Part shown: piece after piece, positions 34,723 through 42,820 of the stretch | Numbering within the stretch: the stretch's first letter is position 1 | How the letters are laid out: each line of letters starts with the position of its first letter | Assembly (NCBI GenBank): GCA_016710325.1 | Contig: JADJXK010000002.1 | Coordinates: 3,782,001 to 3,846,000 of the forward strand | Reading direction: 5' to 3' | Source of the DNA: Candidatus Leptofilum proximum | GTDB taxonomy: Bacteria; Chloroflexota; Anaerolineae; Promineifilales; Promineifilaceae | Length of the DNA: 64,000 nt | Program-made: the position numbers and the translations under genes | The notes under the pieces: generated by a model | What the model was told of the DNA's origin: nothing | The model's input: only the letters and a program-made list of their open reading frames with translations | The model's database searches: none

Positions 34723-37425
34723 ATGTACGATTTAAAGCAACGGCCGTACATTCATATTATCCCTGCTCCCGATCCCTCAGTTGAAACGGCACTTTTTGGT
34801 TACCGTATCCCGTATCTGCCTGATTTTCTGGCGGATCACACTCTACTGTCGGAACGGCCGTCAGAGCAGCTGCAAGAAGTGTACGGCCGTTTAACCCGTT
34901 TTGTTGTTGGTTTGCGTAAATGGCGTAATTCAGCCTTTGCTCTGCGCTATTTATCCCATCTCGACCACGGACGGATTGATGTGGCGATAGTCGGACGAGT
35001 CACGGCACCAAAAGCAAGCGTGAATCAACTGGCGCAGCAGGTTGCCGCCGACCTTGCCGTACATCTGACGACCTATGCCTTTCCCATGATGCCGCTTACG
35101 GCCGATAATGACAGCGACTTTACTCTGCGGCGAGTTCTCTTTCCCTTTTCTACACCCGCCACCATTGTCGAAGTGCGCCAACAGGAAGCCATTGTCCCCT
35201 TGTTGACGGTGCAGCAAGAGGCTTATGTTGTGTATCCGTTCTGGGGACCATCTGCTCCTTTCCTGGAACCTTTTGAAAGCTTGCTGCGGCAGCCAACCTC
35301 AGCCGCTATCAGTATTTATTTGGAACCGACTGAACTGAGCCACACCGAGCTGGAAAGCCTCTATTTTGCCGCGCATATTGCTGAGTCAGTGGCTGACTTA
35401 GAGCGAAATGTTCAGTCTTTGGCGACCCCGCGCCGCCTGCGCGATCCCGGCGCAGAACTAGTAGGGCGCATTTATGGTGCCTATCGTAAAGCCCTGGATG
35501 AACCGTTTTTGCTTGTCACCCAGGTCGCCAGCACCGATGCCAATACTGCCTGGACGGTGGCTCGTTCCCTGGGAGCAGGCATTACGGCCGGTCGGGAGGA
35601 GACCCTTGATGAAACCAACGAGCGTCACCTACCGAGCCAGGCAAGCACAATTACACCCCGAGGCGATGCTGACTTGGCAGCTGCTCGTCGTACCTTCACG
35701 ACGCTAGTTCATACTCATTGGGGACACTCTGAAGCAACACCAGGAAAAGAGCGTTTTCCTTACCTTGTTGGGGCGCGGGGTGCCGCCGCCGCTTTTCGTT
35801 TCCCCATCAGCGTTAACGGGGGTGTACCTGGCATTGCCGTCAAGCAGCCGCCGCCCGATTTTGAAGTAGGACCGCGTCGTTTGGAAGCGGCCGCAGATGA
35901 GCTGCATTTGGGCCTCTACCGCCGCGGCGGTGCCGTAACGGTTCCACTAAAAGCTTTGACGCGCCACGGGCTGATTACCGGTTTTACCGGTTCTGGAAAA
36001 ACCAACACAATGCTTTATTTGCTTGATCAGCTCTGGCGGCGCAGCGGAATCCCTTTTTTAGTGATTGAGTCGGCTAAGAAAGAGTATCGCGGGCTCTTGG
36101 GTCAGATCGGTTTTGCCAATCTGCTGCTTTTTACGCTGGGCGATGAAACAACTACGCCATTTCGCATGAACCCTTTTGAATTGCTCGATGGGGTGCGGTT
36201 GGAAGCTCATTTGGGACGACTGCAGACCTGTTTTGATGGTGCCTTGCCTCAGTTTGGCATTTTGCCTTCGATCATTGCCGAAAGCCTGGAAAGGATTTAC
36301 CTGGAAAAAGGGTGGAAATTAACGGACCGGGGTGGTCAGGTGGACTATCCATTCCCCACGATGCGAGATATGTTCCGTACGGCCGTTCAAGTATCAGAGT
36401 CTCGTGGGTATGCTGGAGAAACGTTCCAAAACATTCGCGCTGCTGTCAGCGGCCGTATCGGTGGGTTGCTGCGCGGCAGCAAGGGGCGCATGTTTGGCGC
36501 TCAGCGTTCCTATCCTTTGGACGTCCTCATGAAACGACCGTGCATCCTGGAACTCAACGATCTCAATGCCGATGATAAAGCCCTGACCATCATGTTTTTG
36601 CTGATGCTCTTGCGCGAATATCGGGAGCAGCATCCAGGCAACACCTTGCAGCATATCACCGTGGTGGAAGAAGCCCACAACGTGATGGGCAATGTTAAGT
36701 CAACCGGCCCATCCGAAGTAGCGGCCGATACCAAAGGCCAGGCCGTACAGGCATTTGCTGATTTGTTAACGGAAGTACGTGCACTTGGCGAAGGCATTCT
36801 CATCGCCGATCAAAGCCCTGAAAAACTGCTACCCGATGCGGTGCGCAATACCAACTTGCAAATTGCCCATCAACTGCGCGATGCAAAAGACCGAGAAACG
36901 ATTGGCCGTGCTCTGATTATGGATAAAGCCCAGCAGGATTATTTGGGTAAGCTGGGGGTGGGTGAAGCGGCCGTTTTCCTTACCGGCATGGAAAAGGCGA
37001 CATTTATGCAGGTGCCACTTTATAAAGATACGGCTGGATTTGACACCTTGCCTTCGGATGAGATGGTTCGCGAGCATATGCAGCCGTTCACCAAAGAATA
37101 TCTTGCAGCTCACCTGCCTTTCGATGGCTGTCGTTTTTGCGGCAGCCCTTGTGACTTTGTCGAAGTAATCGAGCCCCAAACCCGAGAACCGGAACTGCAC
37201 GAGCAGTTCATCAAAGCGCTAAAGGGATTTGAAGAGCGGTCGTCAGCCGAGCACTGGCCGGAAAACTGGTTGGGTGTGGCTCAGGTATGCCATACAGCCG
37301 CAAAGAAAGCTGGCCTGAGTCACGTTGACGCCGCTTACTGTTATCTAGCCCATGAAATAGATTTTCCGTTTACCGACCATATGCGCCACGAGTTTGAGAA
37401 GGCATACGTGCGGATTGAACCATAG
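34723..37425 (+). CDS. HerA/FtsK-like hexameric ATPase
   Basis: This 900-residue protein has an unassigned N-terminal region (about 1-380) and a HerA-like motor. Walker A GFTGSGKT lies near 419-426 and Walker B TVVEEAHN near 645-652. The conserved late region includes ILIADQSPEKLLPDAVRNTN and IAHQLRDAKDRETIGR. HerA-type motors translocate DNA or protein and usually partner a nuclease or membrane complex. Here it is surrounded by zinc-ribbon membrane proteins, with a nuclease-like protein about 2.1 kb downstream. No VirB or ESX core component is present, so a classic secretion system is not supported. Short C-x2-C clusters at the C-terminus (CRFCGSPC) may bind metal. Confidence 0.85.
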   Translation: MYDLKQRPYIHIIPAPDPSVETALFGYRIPYLPDFLADHTLLSERPSEQLQEVYGRLTRFVVGLRKWRNSAFALRYLSHLDHGRIDVAIVGRVTAPKASVNQLAQQVAADLAVHLTTYAFPMMPLTADNDSDFTLRRVLFPFSTPATIVEVRQQEAIVPLLTVQQEAYVVYPFWGPSAPFLEPFESLLRQPTSAAISIYLEPTELSHTELESLYFAAHIAESVADLERNVQSLATPRRLRDPGAELVGRIYGAYRKALDEPFLLVTQVASTDANTAWTVARSLGAGITAGREETLDETNERHLPSQASTITPRGDADLAAARRTFTTLVHTHWGHSEATPGKERFPYLVGARGAAAAFRFPISVNGGVPGIAVKQPPPDFEVGPRRLEAAADELHLGLYRRGGAVTVPLKALTRHGLITGFTGSGKTNTMLYLLDQLWRRSGIPFLVIESAKKEYRGLLGQIGFANLLLFTLGDETTTPFRMNPFELLDGVRLEAHLGRLQTCFDGALPQFGILPSIIAESLERIYLEKGWKLTDRGGQVDYPFPTMRDMFRTAVQVSESRGYAGETFQNIRAAVSGRIGGLLRGSKGRMFGAQRSYPLDVLMKRPCILELNDLNADDKALTIMFLLMLLREYREQHPGNTLQHITVVEEAHNVMGNVKSTGPSEVAADTKGQAVQAFADLLTEVRALGEGILIADQSPEKLLPDAVRNTNLQIAHQLRDAKDRETIGRALIMDKAQQDYLGKLGVGEAAVFLTGMEKATFMQVPLYKDTAGFDTLPSDEMVREHMQPFTKEYLAAHLPFDGCRFCGSPCDFVEVIEPQTREPELHEQFIKALKGFEERSSAEHWPENWLGVAQVCHTAAKKAGLSHVDAAYCYLAHEIDFPFTDHMRHEFEKAYVRIEP

Positions 37426-37503
37426 CTCTGGAAAGAAGCCCCGGGCACTTTGATGTGCCATGAGGCATAGAAAACTGGACAAAACTTTTAGAGGAGATTT
37501 TTA

Positions 37504-37938
37504 ATGAGCACAATTTATTGTAACAGTTGTGGTACCGAAAACCTTGATAGCATGAAGTTTTGTAAGCAGTGTGGCAGCAAGCTGACCGCTTCTGAATCTG
37601 GTGATTCAACAGTTCAAACCTTTAGCGGAGCAAGAACGGCCGTTTCTGCCTCTCCAGTCAGAATTGAGGTCAAGTATAAGGCCTTGCGCAGCATTGCCTC
37701 CCTTTGTCGATTTTTAAGCTACTTATCTGTGGGTCTCGCGGTATTGGGCGCAATAGGGGGATTTATTCTCTTGTCGGATTCGGTTCTAACCAGACTCGGT
37801 GCGCTTCTTGGGGCCTTCGTTTGGGGAGCAATCACCTATATTTTCTGGCAAATTATTGCCGAAAGCATCTCTGTTCTCTTGGATATTGAAGTCAACACGC
37901 GCCAAGCTGCGGCCGCCTTGGAGCAGAAGTTTGGTTAA
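37504..37938 (+). CDS. Small zinc-ribbon protein with two membrane helices
   Basis: The protein has 144 residues, with a GAGGAG ribosome-binding site just upstream. An N-terminal ribbon, CNSCGTENLDSMKFCKQCG, is followed by a soluble linker and two helices (FLSYLSVGLAVLGAIGGFIL and LGALLGAFVWGAITYIFWQII). A short cytoplasmic tail with a heptad-like stretch ends the protein. It lies between HerA and another ribbon protein. The function is unknown. Confidence 0.75.
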   Translation: MSTIYCNSCGTENLDSMKFCKQCGSKLTASESGDSTVQTFSGARTAVSASPVRIEVKYKALRSIASLCRFLSYLSVGLAVLGAIGGFILLSDSVLTRLGALLGAFVWGAITYIFWQIIAESISVLLDIEVNTRQAAAALEQKFG

Positions 37939-37995
37939 GCCTTTTTCATGCGAGAAACGATGTTGCTCTACTAGATATAAAGGGGATTTTTAGTT

Positions 37996-39288
37996 ATGTA
38001 CTGTAAATCGTGTGGAAAGGAGATTTCAAATACAGCTGCTTTTTGTCCCCACTGCGGCCAACAGTCAGAAAGGCATGCGTCACAAAAAACAACTGACAAA
38101 GGATCAGGAAAAACCAAGTCTCAAACTTCTACTTGGTTTTTGATACTAGGCGCCGCCCTAGCAGGTGTGGTAACTGTAGCTATTGCCGTAGCTGTCTGGG
38201 TGTTTTTCTTCAAATCTGAAATAGGCCCTATGGTCGAGAATGAGGCTGCGACGGCCGATGCCTCCATGATAGCGGGGAATAGTGATGTCGATGAGTGGCG
38301 TTACCCTGAGGCTAGAGTGTTGGACATAACGGCCGTTCCTTGGACCAATCTTGCACCATTTGAATTGGCAGAAGAGCCTGAATCCCTTCTGCTTCACCGC
38401 GCCTGGATGACAGAAGATTTGGCCCAGAAGGTAGGTGATTACTATCAGGCAACTTTGTTTAATGCCAACTGGGAAGCTACAAGACGGTATTCATCATCTT
38501 CTGGCCCGTGGCAGCTTGAACATTATCAGAAGGGAGATGATGTTTTGGCAGTGGCCATACATGGCAATTTGAGTTCGGCTGCAATAAGTCAGCTACCAGA
38601 CATCGGTTTAGAGCCAGGACAAACTTTAATTCTGGTTGTTGGTGGAAATCCAATGCAGGCCTATCTCGAGCATGGTCACCAAGCGTTGGAAAACGGGGAT
38701 TGGGAAAGGGCCTGGCAATTTGCTAAAGGGGTAATGTTAACCTTGGAAAAAGCAGGTGATGTTGTTAACAACCCAATATATCGAGATGCTGAACAGCTGC
38801 TAAAGGAATCAGAACTGCAAATGCCGCCTGAGTGGGCGGCTGAGGTTTGGCTCAACAATATTGTATCTCGCGTAATTAGCGACTGGCCTCAAGGCGGTGA
38901 GACCGTAGCAACAGCAATCGCAGAAACCAGCGGAGAAGATAATAATTTTGTCGAGGCGGAATACATTGTTCTAGATGATCTAGGCACAAACAATTTTAAC
39001 CTGGAACCAGATCGAGCTAGGTTGGGTGATTTGGACTTGGTGAGAGAAGACGAAAATGGAGCAGTTGACATATATGGACCGGCTGGTTCATGGATCGAAT
39101 TATCAAATGACGGCAACATCGCCGTTGTCCAATTCATTGGTATTGCCAACCTTGAAGAAACAACTCGCATAGGCGGAAAACAAATTGTTGGGCTGCAGTC
39201 CTATGATTACGAACTACGTGTAACCCTTTCAAAAGATGAGACTGGCCTTTGGCAAGTGGATCAATATGAGGTTATGGTGCCCGAATAA
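37996..39288 (+). CDS. Zinc-ribbon protein with single membrane helix and large exported domain
   Basis: The protein has 430 residues. The N-terminal ribbon CKSCGKEISNTAAFCPHCG is followed by a basic linker and a membrane helix (LILGAALAGVVTVAIAVAVW, about 50-70). The rest is predicted outside, with two mixed alpha/beta parts. It has no recognisable family. The N-in orientation is supported by the lysines before the helix. It is part of the run of ribbon-tagged membrane proteins. Confidence 0.75.
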   Translation: MYCKSCGKEISNTAAFCPHCGQQSERHASQKTTDKGSGKTKSQTSTWFLILGAALAGVVTVAIAVAVWVFFFKSEIGPMVENEAATADASMIAGNSDVDEWRYPEARVLDITAVPWTNLAPFELAEEPESLLLHRAWMTEDLAQKVGDYYQATLFNANWEATRRYSSSSGPWQLEHYQKGDDVLAVAIHGNLSSAAISQLPDIGLEPGQTLILVVGGNPMQAYLEHGHQALENGDWERAWQFAKGVMLTLEKAGDVVNNPIYRDAEQLLKESELQMPPEWAAEVWLNNIVSRVISDWPQGGETVATAIAETSGEDNNFVEAEYIVLDDLGTNNFNLEPDRARLGDLDLVREDENGAVDIYGPAGSWIELSNDGNIAVVQFIGIANLEETTRIGGKQIVGLQSYDYELRVTLSKDETGLWQVDQYEVMVPE

Positions 39289-39533
39289 ACTGTCTGAAGG
39301 GAAATAAAAGGTAGGATTCACGATGAGCGATTGGAAGGAACCAACTGAAACAAGAGATGCGGAATCAAACAAACTGAATAAGACCAACCTTAGGTAAGAG
39401 AGTTTCCAACCCATGCAGTGGCCCAAACCAATGACACTCCAATTAAGAAAATGCCAATCAAGCAAGGCCGAAAATCTAGAAACTGCAAAAAAGGCAACGC
39501 ATTACGTTTTATGGTTCCAAACAGGTAAAAACT
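39289..39533 (+). other. Intergenic stretch with possible frameshifted small ORF
   Basis: An ATG at 39324 preceded by a GAAGGGAAAT stretch opens a 24-codon frame (MSDWKEPTETRDAESN...) that ends in TAA. The next frame, SFPTHAVAQTNDTPIKKMP onward, stays open to about 39530. A single base change or indel would join these into one basic small protein just before the nuclease-like gene. I cannot tell whether it is real. Confidence 0.25.
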
Positions 39534-40415
39534 ATGAGCGAAATCAAAGAAACACCCGAACCGCAAGAAGGTAAATCTGCCCAAGAAGATTTAGATATGG
39601 CCAAAATCCAAGAATCCATAAAGGGCTTACGCCAACAGCAAGTCCGCGAGCTTCAGGAAGATTTGGATAAATTCAATAACAGACCTAAACCTGCCTATTA
39701 CGAAGCCAGTTCCAAACCTCAAGGGCAATTTGATGCTGCCCTAATTTCAGAAGGGCAAAAGAAAGAAAATTCTGGTTTAGGCAACTTAGACATGGTTCAG
39801 GTTGAAGCTGCCATGAAAGGCAACGATCTAAACTGGACACCGCAAGACGGTACGGCCGATCATCTGATTTATCAGAACGCTGTTGAAGATGCGCTGGACG
39901 ATCCGGACAACAACGTAAACGTTTACAACAATGAGAGAGTGACCAATCTAGATGGCAGCCAGGGCATCATTGACACAAGGATTAACAATACAATCTTGGA
40001 TTACAAAACGAACGATATGAGCAACTGGAAAACTGGAGATGCCTTAAGGTACGGCCACGAACATGGGCAGCAGGTTCAAGATTATATGGAAAGCGTGGAC
40101 ACGCCGGATGACGCGAAAGGCTACATTATTGCTGCTGGTCGTCGTCCAATTGACCCTCAAGTTGACGAAACTTATGCCAATACTTTAGGTGAACACAATG
40201 TTGGCGTGAAATATCCTGCAGGCGGAGAGCCAGTAGATATTGTGAAATCCGCAGACGAAGCTTTTCTAGAGACGAGCAGCGCACCGCCACCTGAACACCC
40301 ACCAAAATCTGCCTTTGGTGAAAAAGGTGATGCTGAAAGGGCCGAAAGTGGTGCCGAGAAAACAGAGAAAGAACATTTTAGCGGTTACGGCCGTAATCCC
40401 GAAAGAGGTAGCTGA
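39534..40415 (+). CDS. PD-(D/E)xK nuclease-like protein of the zinc-ribbon cluster
   Basis: This 293-residue protein has a charged N-terminal half and a C-terminal catalytic-like core: E118, D147 in GIIDTR, D156-Y-K158 in TILDYKTND, then a QxxxY-type stretch in HGQQVQDYMESV. This spacing matches restriction-endonuclease-fold enzymes, including those used as polymorphic toxins. It lacks a signal peptide and a zinc ribbon, which makes it the exception in the cluster. It may be the effector moved or controlled by the HerA ATPase. No immunity gene is recognisable. A housekeeping nuclease is the main alternative. Confidence 0.55.
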   Translation: MSEIKETPEPQEGKSAQEDLDMAKIQESIKGLRQQQVRELQEDLDKFNNRPKPAYYEASSKPQGQFDAALISEGQKKENSGLGNLDMVQVEAAMKGNDLNWTPQDGTADHLIYQNAVEDALDDPDNNVNVYNNERVTNLDGSQGIIDTRINNTILDYKTNDMSNWKTGDALRYGHEHGQQVQDYMESVDTPDDAKGYIIAAGRRPIDPQVDETYANTLGEHNVGVKYPAGGEPVDIVKSADEAFLETSSAPPPEHPPKSAFGEKGDAERAESGAEKTEKEHFSGYGRNPERGS

Positions 40416-40435
40416 AAACCAATAGAGGATGAGAT

Positions 40436-42820
40436 ATGTCAGACAGTCAGTGTGCCAACTGCAAACGGGAATTAGTCGGCCAGCATAATTTTTGCCCCTA
40501 CTGCGGGCACGATATGCGTGCAGAAAAACCTGCGATGGTGGCTGCGGCCGCTCCCCCCACAATTCCCACCCCAACACCCGTCGCAAAAACTGTACAAACA
40601 CAGCCAACGGCCGTAGCCCGCCCCATTGCCAAACAGCCGTCAACGCGCCGCTTTCGTCTTCTCAATCTACGTACATTGTTGGGTTTGTTTGATCTGATTG
40701 CTATTCCGCTAATTGCGATTGCGGCCGTTTGGATTTTCCGCTCAGGTGAACTTCTGCCCGAACCGCTGCCCCCCCTGGCCTGTGAAGATCTGGATTCCAC
40801 CCAATTTTCGCCCCCCCGATTTGCCAGCGGCTTGAATGGTGAACTGGATGAAGACACCATTTTTGTCGCCAACACCGAATACCTCATTCAAGGCGTGTTG
40901 ACCATACCATCAAACGGACAACTGCTGGTGGAGCCAGGAGTACGGCTAGAATTTGAAGAAGGGGCCGGGATTGACGTGCACGGTGCTATTTACGTGTGCG
41001 GCAGCGAGCAAGAACCCATCACGTTTACCTCCGTTGCTGGAGAGCCAGGCAGTTGGCAGGGCATCCGCTTCCTCAATGCGGATGACACTTCTGTCATTAG
41101 CCACGCTTTGGTCCAGTTTGCAGGGGACCGCGCTATCTACCTGGAAAACACTGCCCCAGCTCTCGTGGATGTTGAAATTGCCAACGGCAGCGGGTTCCCC
41201 ATTAGCAGCGATGGCAATGACATGCCGCTGCTGGCCGACGTATCGTTTGACCGCAGCCCGTTTGACGGTATTGAGATTCGTGGCGGGCAAACGGCAGATA
41301 AACAGAATATTCTTTGGCCCAGTAATGGCTTTGTCTATGTGCTCTCTGGTCCAGTCATTATTGGCGAAAATACGGCATTAGAAATTGAGCCCGGAGTCAA
41401 CGTTAAATTTTGGCAGCCACCGCGCGGCGACGCCCCTGGTTTGCGCATTCGTGGCCTCCTCAAGGCAGAAGATGTGCGCTTCACTTCCGTTTACGACAGC
41501 GAGGAAAGCGTGGGCGGCGTTACCTACGTAGAAGCCCAAGACCCTGCACCAGGGGATTGGGCTGGCATTAGCTTCCTGGAGAGCAGTGGTAAATCCTTCC
41601 TGCGCAACGTTTTGATCCAATACGCTGGTCGCAACCAGGGGGCCATAACGATGCAGGGAAGCTCGCCGGAGCTGGTCGATACAACCATTCGTGATAGTGC
41701 CTGGTACCCGCTTAGCGCTGATGCCAACTCTTTTCCCACGTTTGAAAACCTGACCCTGGCCGATAACGATCCAGGTGATGCACTGGAAATATTGGGCAAT
41801 TCGGCAATTTCCGGACGGCAGGAGCGAGTTTGGGACCGATTAGGCGATGGTGAGGCGCAAATCGTGCGCATTATTCGCGGGAATGTTCTGGTGGAGCCAG
41901 AGACAACGCTCATCGTTGAACCAGGTGTGGTTGTCAAGTTTGAGCAAGGCAGCCGTTTGACCGTTCGTGGGACGTTGCGCGCCATTGGCGGTGAGAGCGA
42001 GGCAGAGCAAATCGTCTTCACCTCTTTGCGCGACGGCGATTACGGTGGCGATACGGATAAGAATACCGGACCTCAGGACATACGCACCTGGGAAGGTATT
42101 GTATTTGATCAAACGGATAACAATACATTATTGCAAAACACCTTGGTGCGCTATGCACCTGTCTCTTTGAGCAACGCATCGTCTCAACTCATTAACGTGA
42201 CTATCACCGACAGCCCAACAGCCGCATTGATTTCTACCCCCAACGCAACGCCCACTTTCGCCGGCTTGCAATTACAAAACAACGCAATGAACGGAATGGC
42301 TATTTCCGGAGGTCGCATAGAAAGCGACCAAACTTGGTCTCCCTTAGGAGAAGGAAACGAGCAGCTCGTTCGCGTTCTGGTCGATGCTGTGACGGTCGCT
42401 GATGGTGCCGTCTTACAAATTGACGCCGGAACCATTGTTAAAGCTGACACGCGAGGCAAATTAGTAGTGAATGGTGGGCTGCAGCTTCTAGGCAATGAGA
42501 ACGAGCCGATCACCTTCACTTCCATCCATGATGACGGTATGGGCGGGGATACAAACCAAAAATTACAAGAAGGTACGGCCGGAGATTGGCCTGGTATTGA
42601 AATTGGAACTCAGGCTGAAGTGGTGATTGGTCATGCCATTATCCGTTATGCCACAGAAGGTTTGTTTGTTCGCGATAGCAGCGCGTTGACTGTCAATGGC
42701 TTGATCTTGATCACAGATGGGAAAACAGCTTTACGGTGCCAGGGTGAAGTGATCCTACCTGCCAATGTAGTGGTGGCCGATCGCAATGAGGTAAATGATA
42801 TTCAATGTCCGAGTCCATAA
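40436..42820 (+). CDS. Zinc-ribbon membrane protein with right-handed beta-helix ectodomain
   Basis: This 794-residue protein begins with a ribbon (CANCKRELVGQHNFCPYCG). A Pro/Thr linker and a membrane helix near 80-102 (LLGLFDLIAIPLIAIAAVWI) follow, preceded by STRRFR, which fixes the N-terminus inside. The rest is built of repeated turns of a parallel beta-helix, with recurring units like LLVEPGVRLEFEEGAGIDV, EPITFTS and WQGIRF. Such domains bind or cleave carbohydrates or act as adhesins. It overlaps the FHA-ABC gene by 16 bases. Confidence 0.82.
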   Translation: MSDSQCANCKRELVGQHNFCPYCGHDMRAEKPAMVAAAAPPTIPTPTPVAKTVQTQPTAVARPIAKQPSTRRFRLLNLRTLLGLFDLIAIPLIAIAAVWIFRSGELLPEPLPPLACEDLDSTQFSPPRFASGLNGELDEDTIFVANTEYLIQGVLTIPSNGQLLVEPGVRLEFEEGAGIDVHGAIYVCGSEQEPITFTSVAGEPGSWQGIRFLNADDTSVISHALVQFAGDRAIYLENTAPALVDVEIANGSGFPISSDGNDMPLLADVSFDRSPFDGIEIRGGQTADKQNILWPSNGFVYVLSGPVIIGENTALEIEPGVNVKFWQPPRGDAPGLRIRGLLKAEDVRFTSVYDSEESVGGVTYVEAQDPAPGDWAGISFLESSGKSFLRNVLIQYAGRNQGAITMQGSSPELVDTTIRDSAWYPLSADANSFPTFENLTLADNDPGDALEILGNSAISGRQERVWDRLGDGEAQIVRIIRGNVLVEPETTLIVEPGVVVKFEQGSRLTVRGTLRAIGGESEAEQIVFTSLRDGDYGGDTDKNTGPQDIRTWEGIVFDQTDNNTLLQNTLVRYAPVSLSNASSQLINVTITDSPTAALISTPNATPTFAGLQLQNNAMNGMAISGGRIESDQTWSPLGEGNEQLVRVLVDAVTVADGAVLQIDAGTIVKADTRGKLVVNGGLQLLGNENEPITFTSIHDDGMGGDTNQKLQEGTAGDWPGIEIGTQAEVVIGHAIIRYATEGLFVRDSSALTVNGLILITDGKTALRCQGEVILPANVVVADRNEVNDIQCPSP

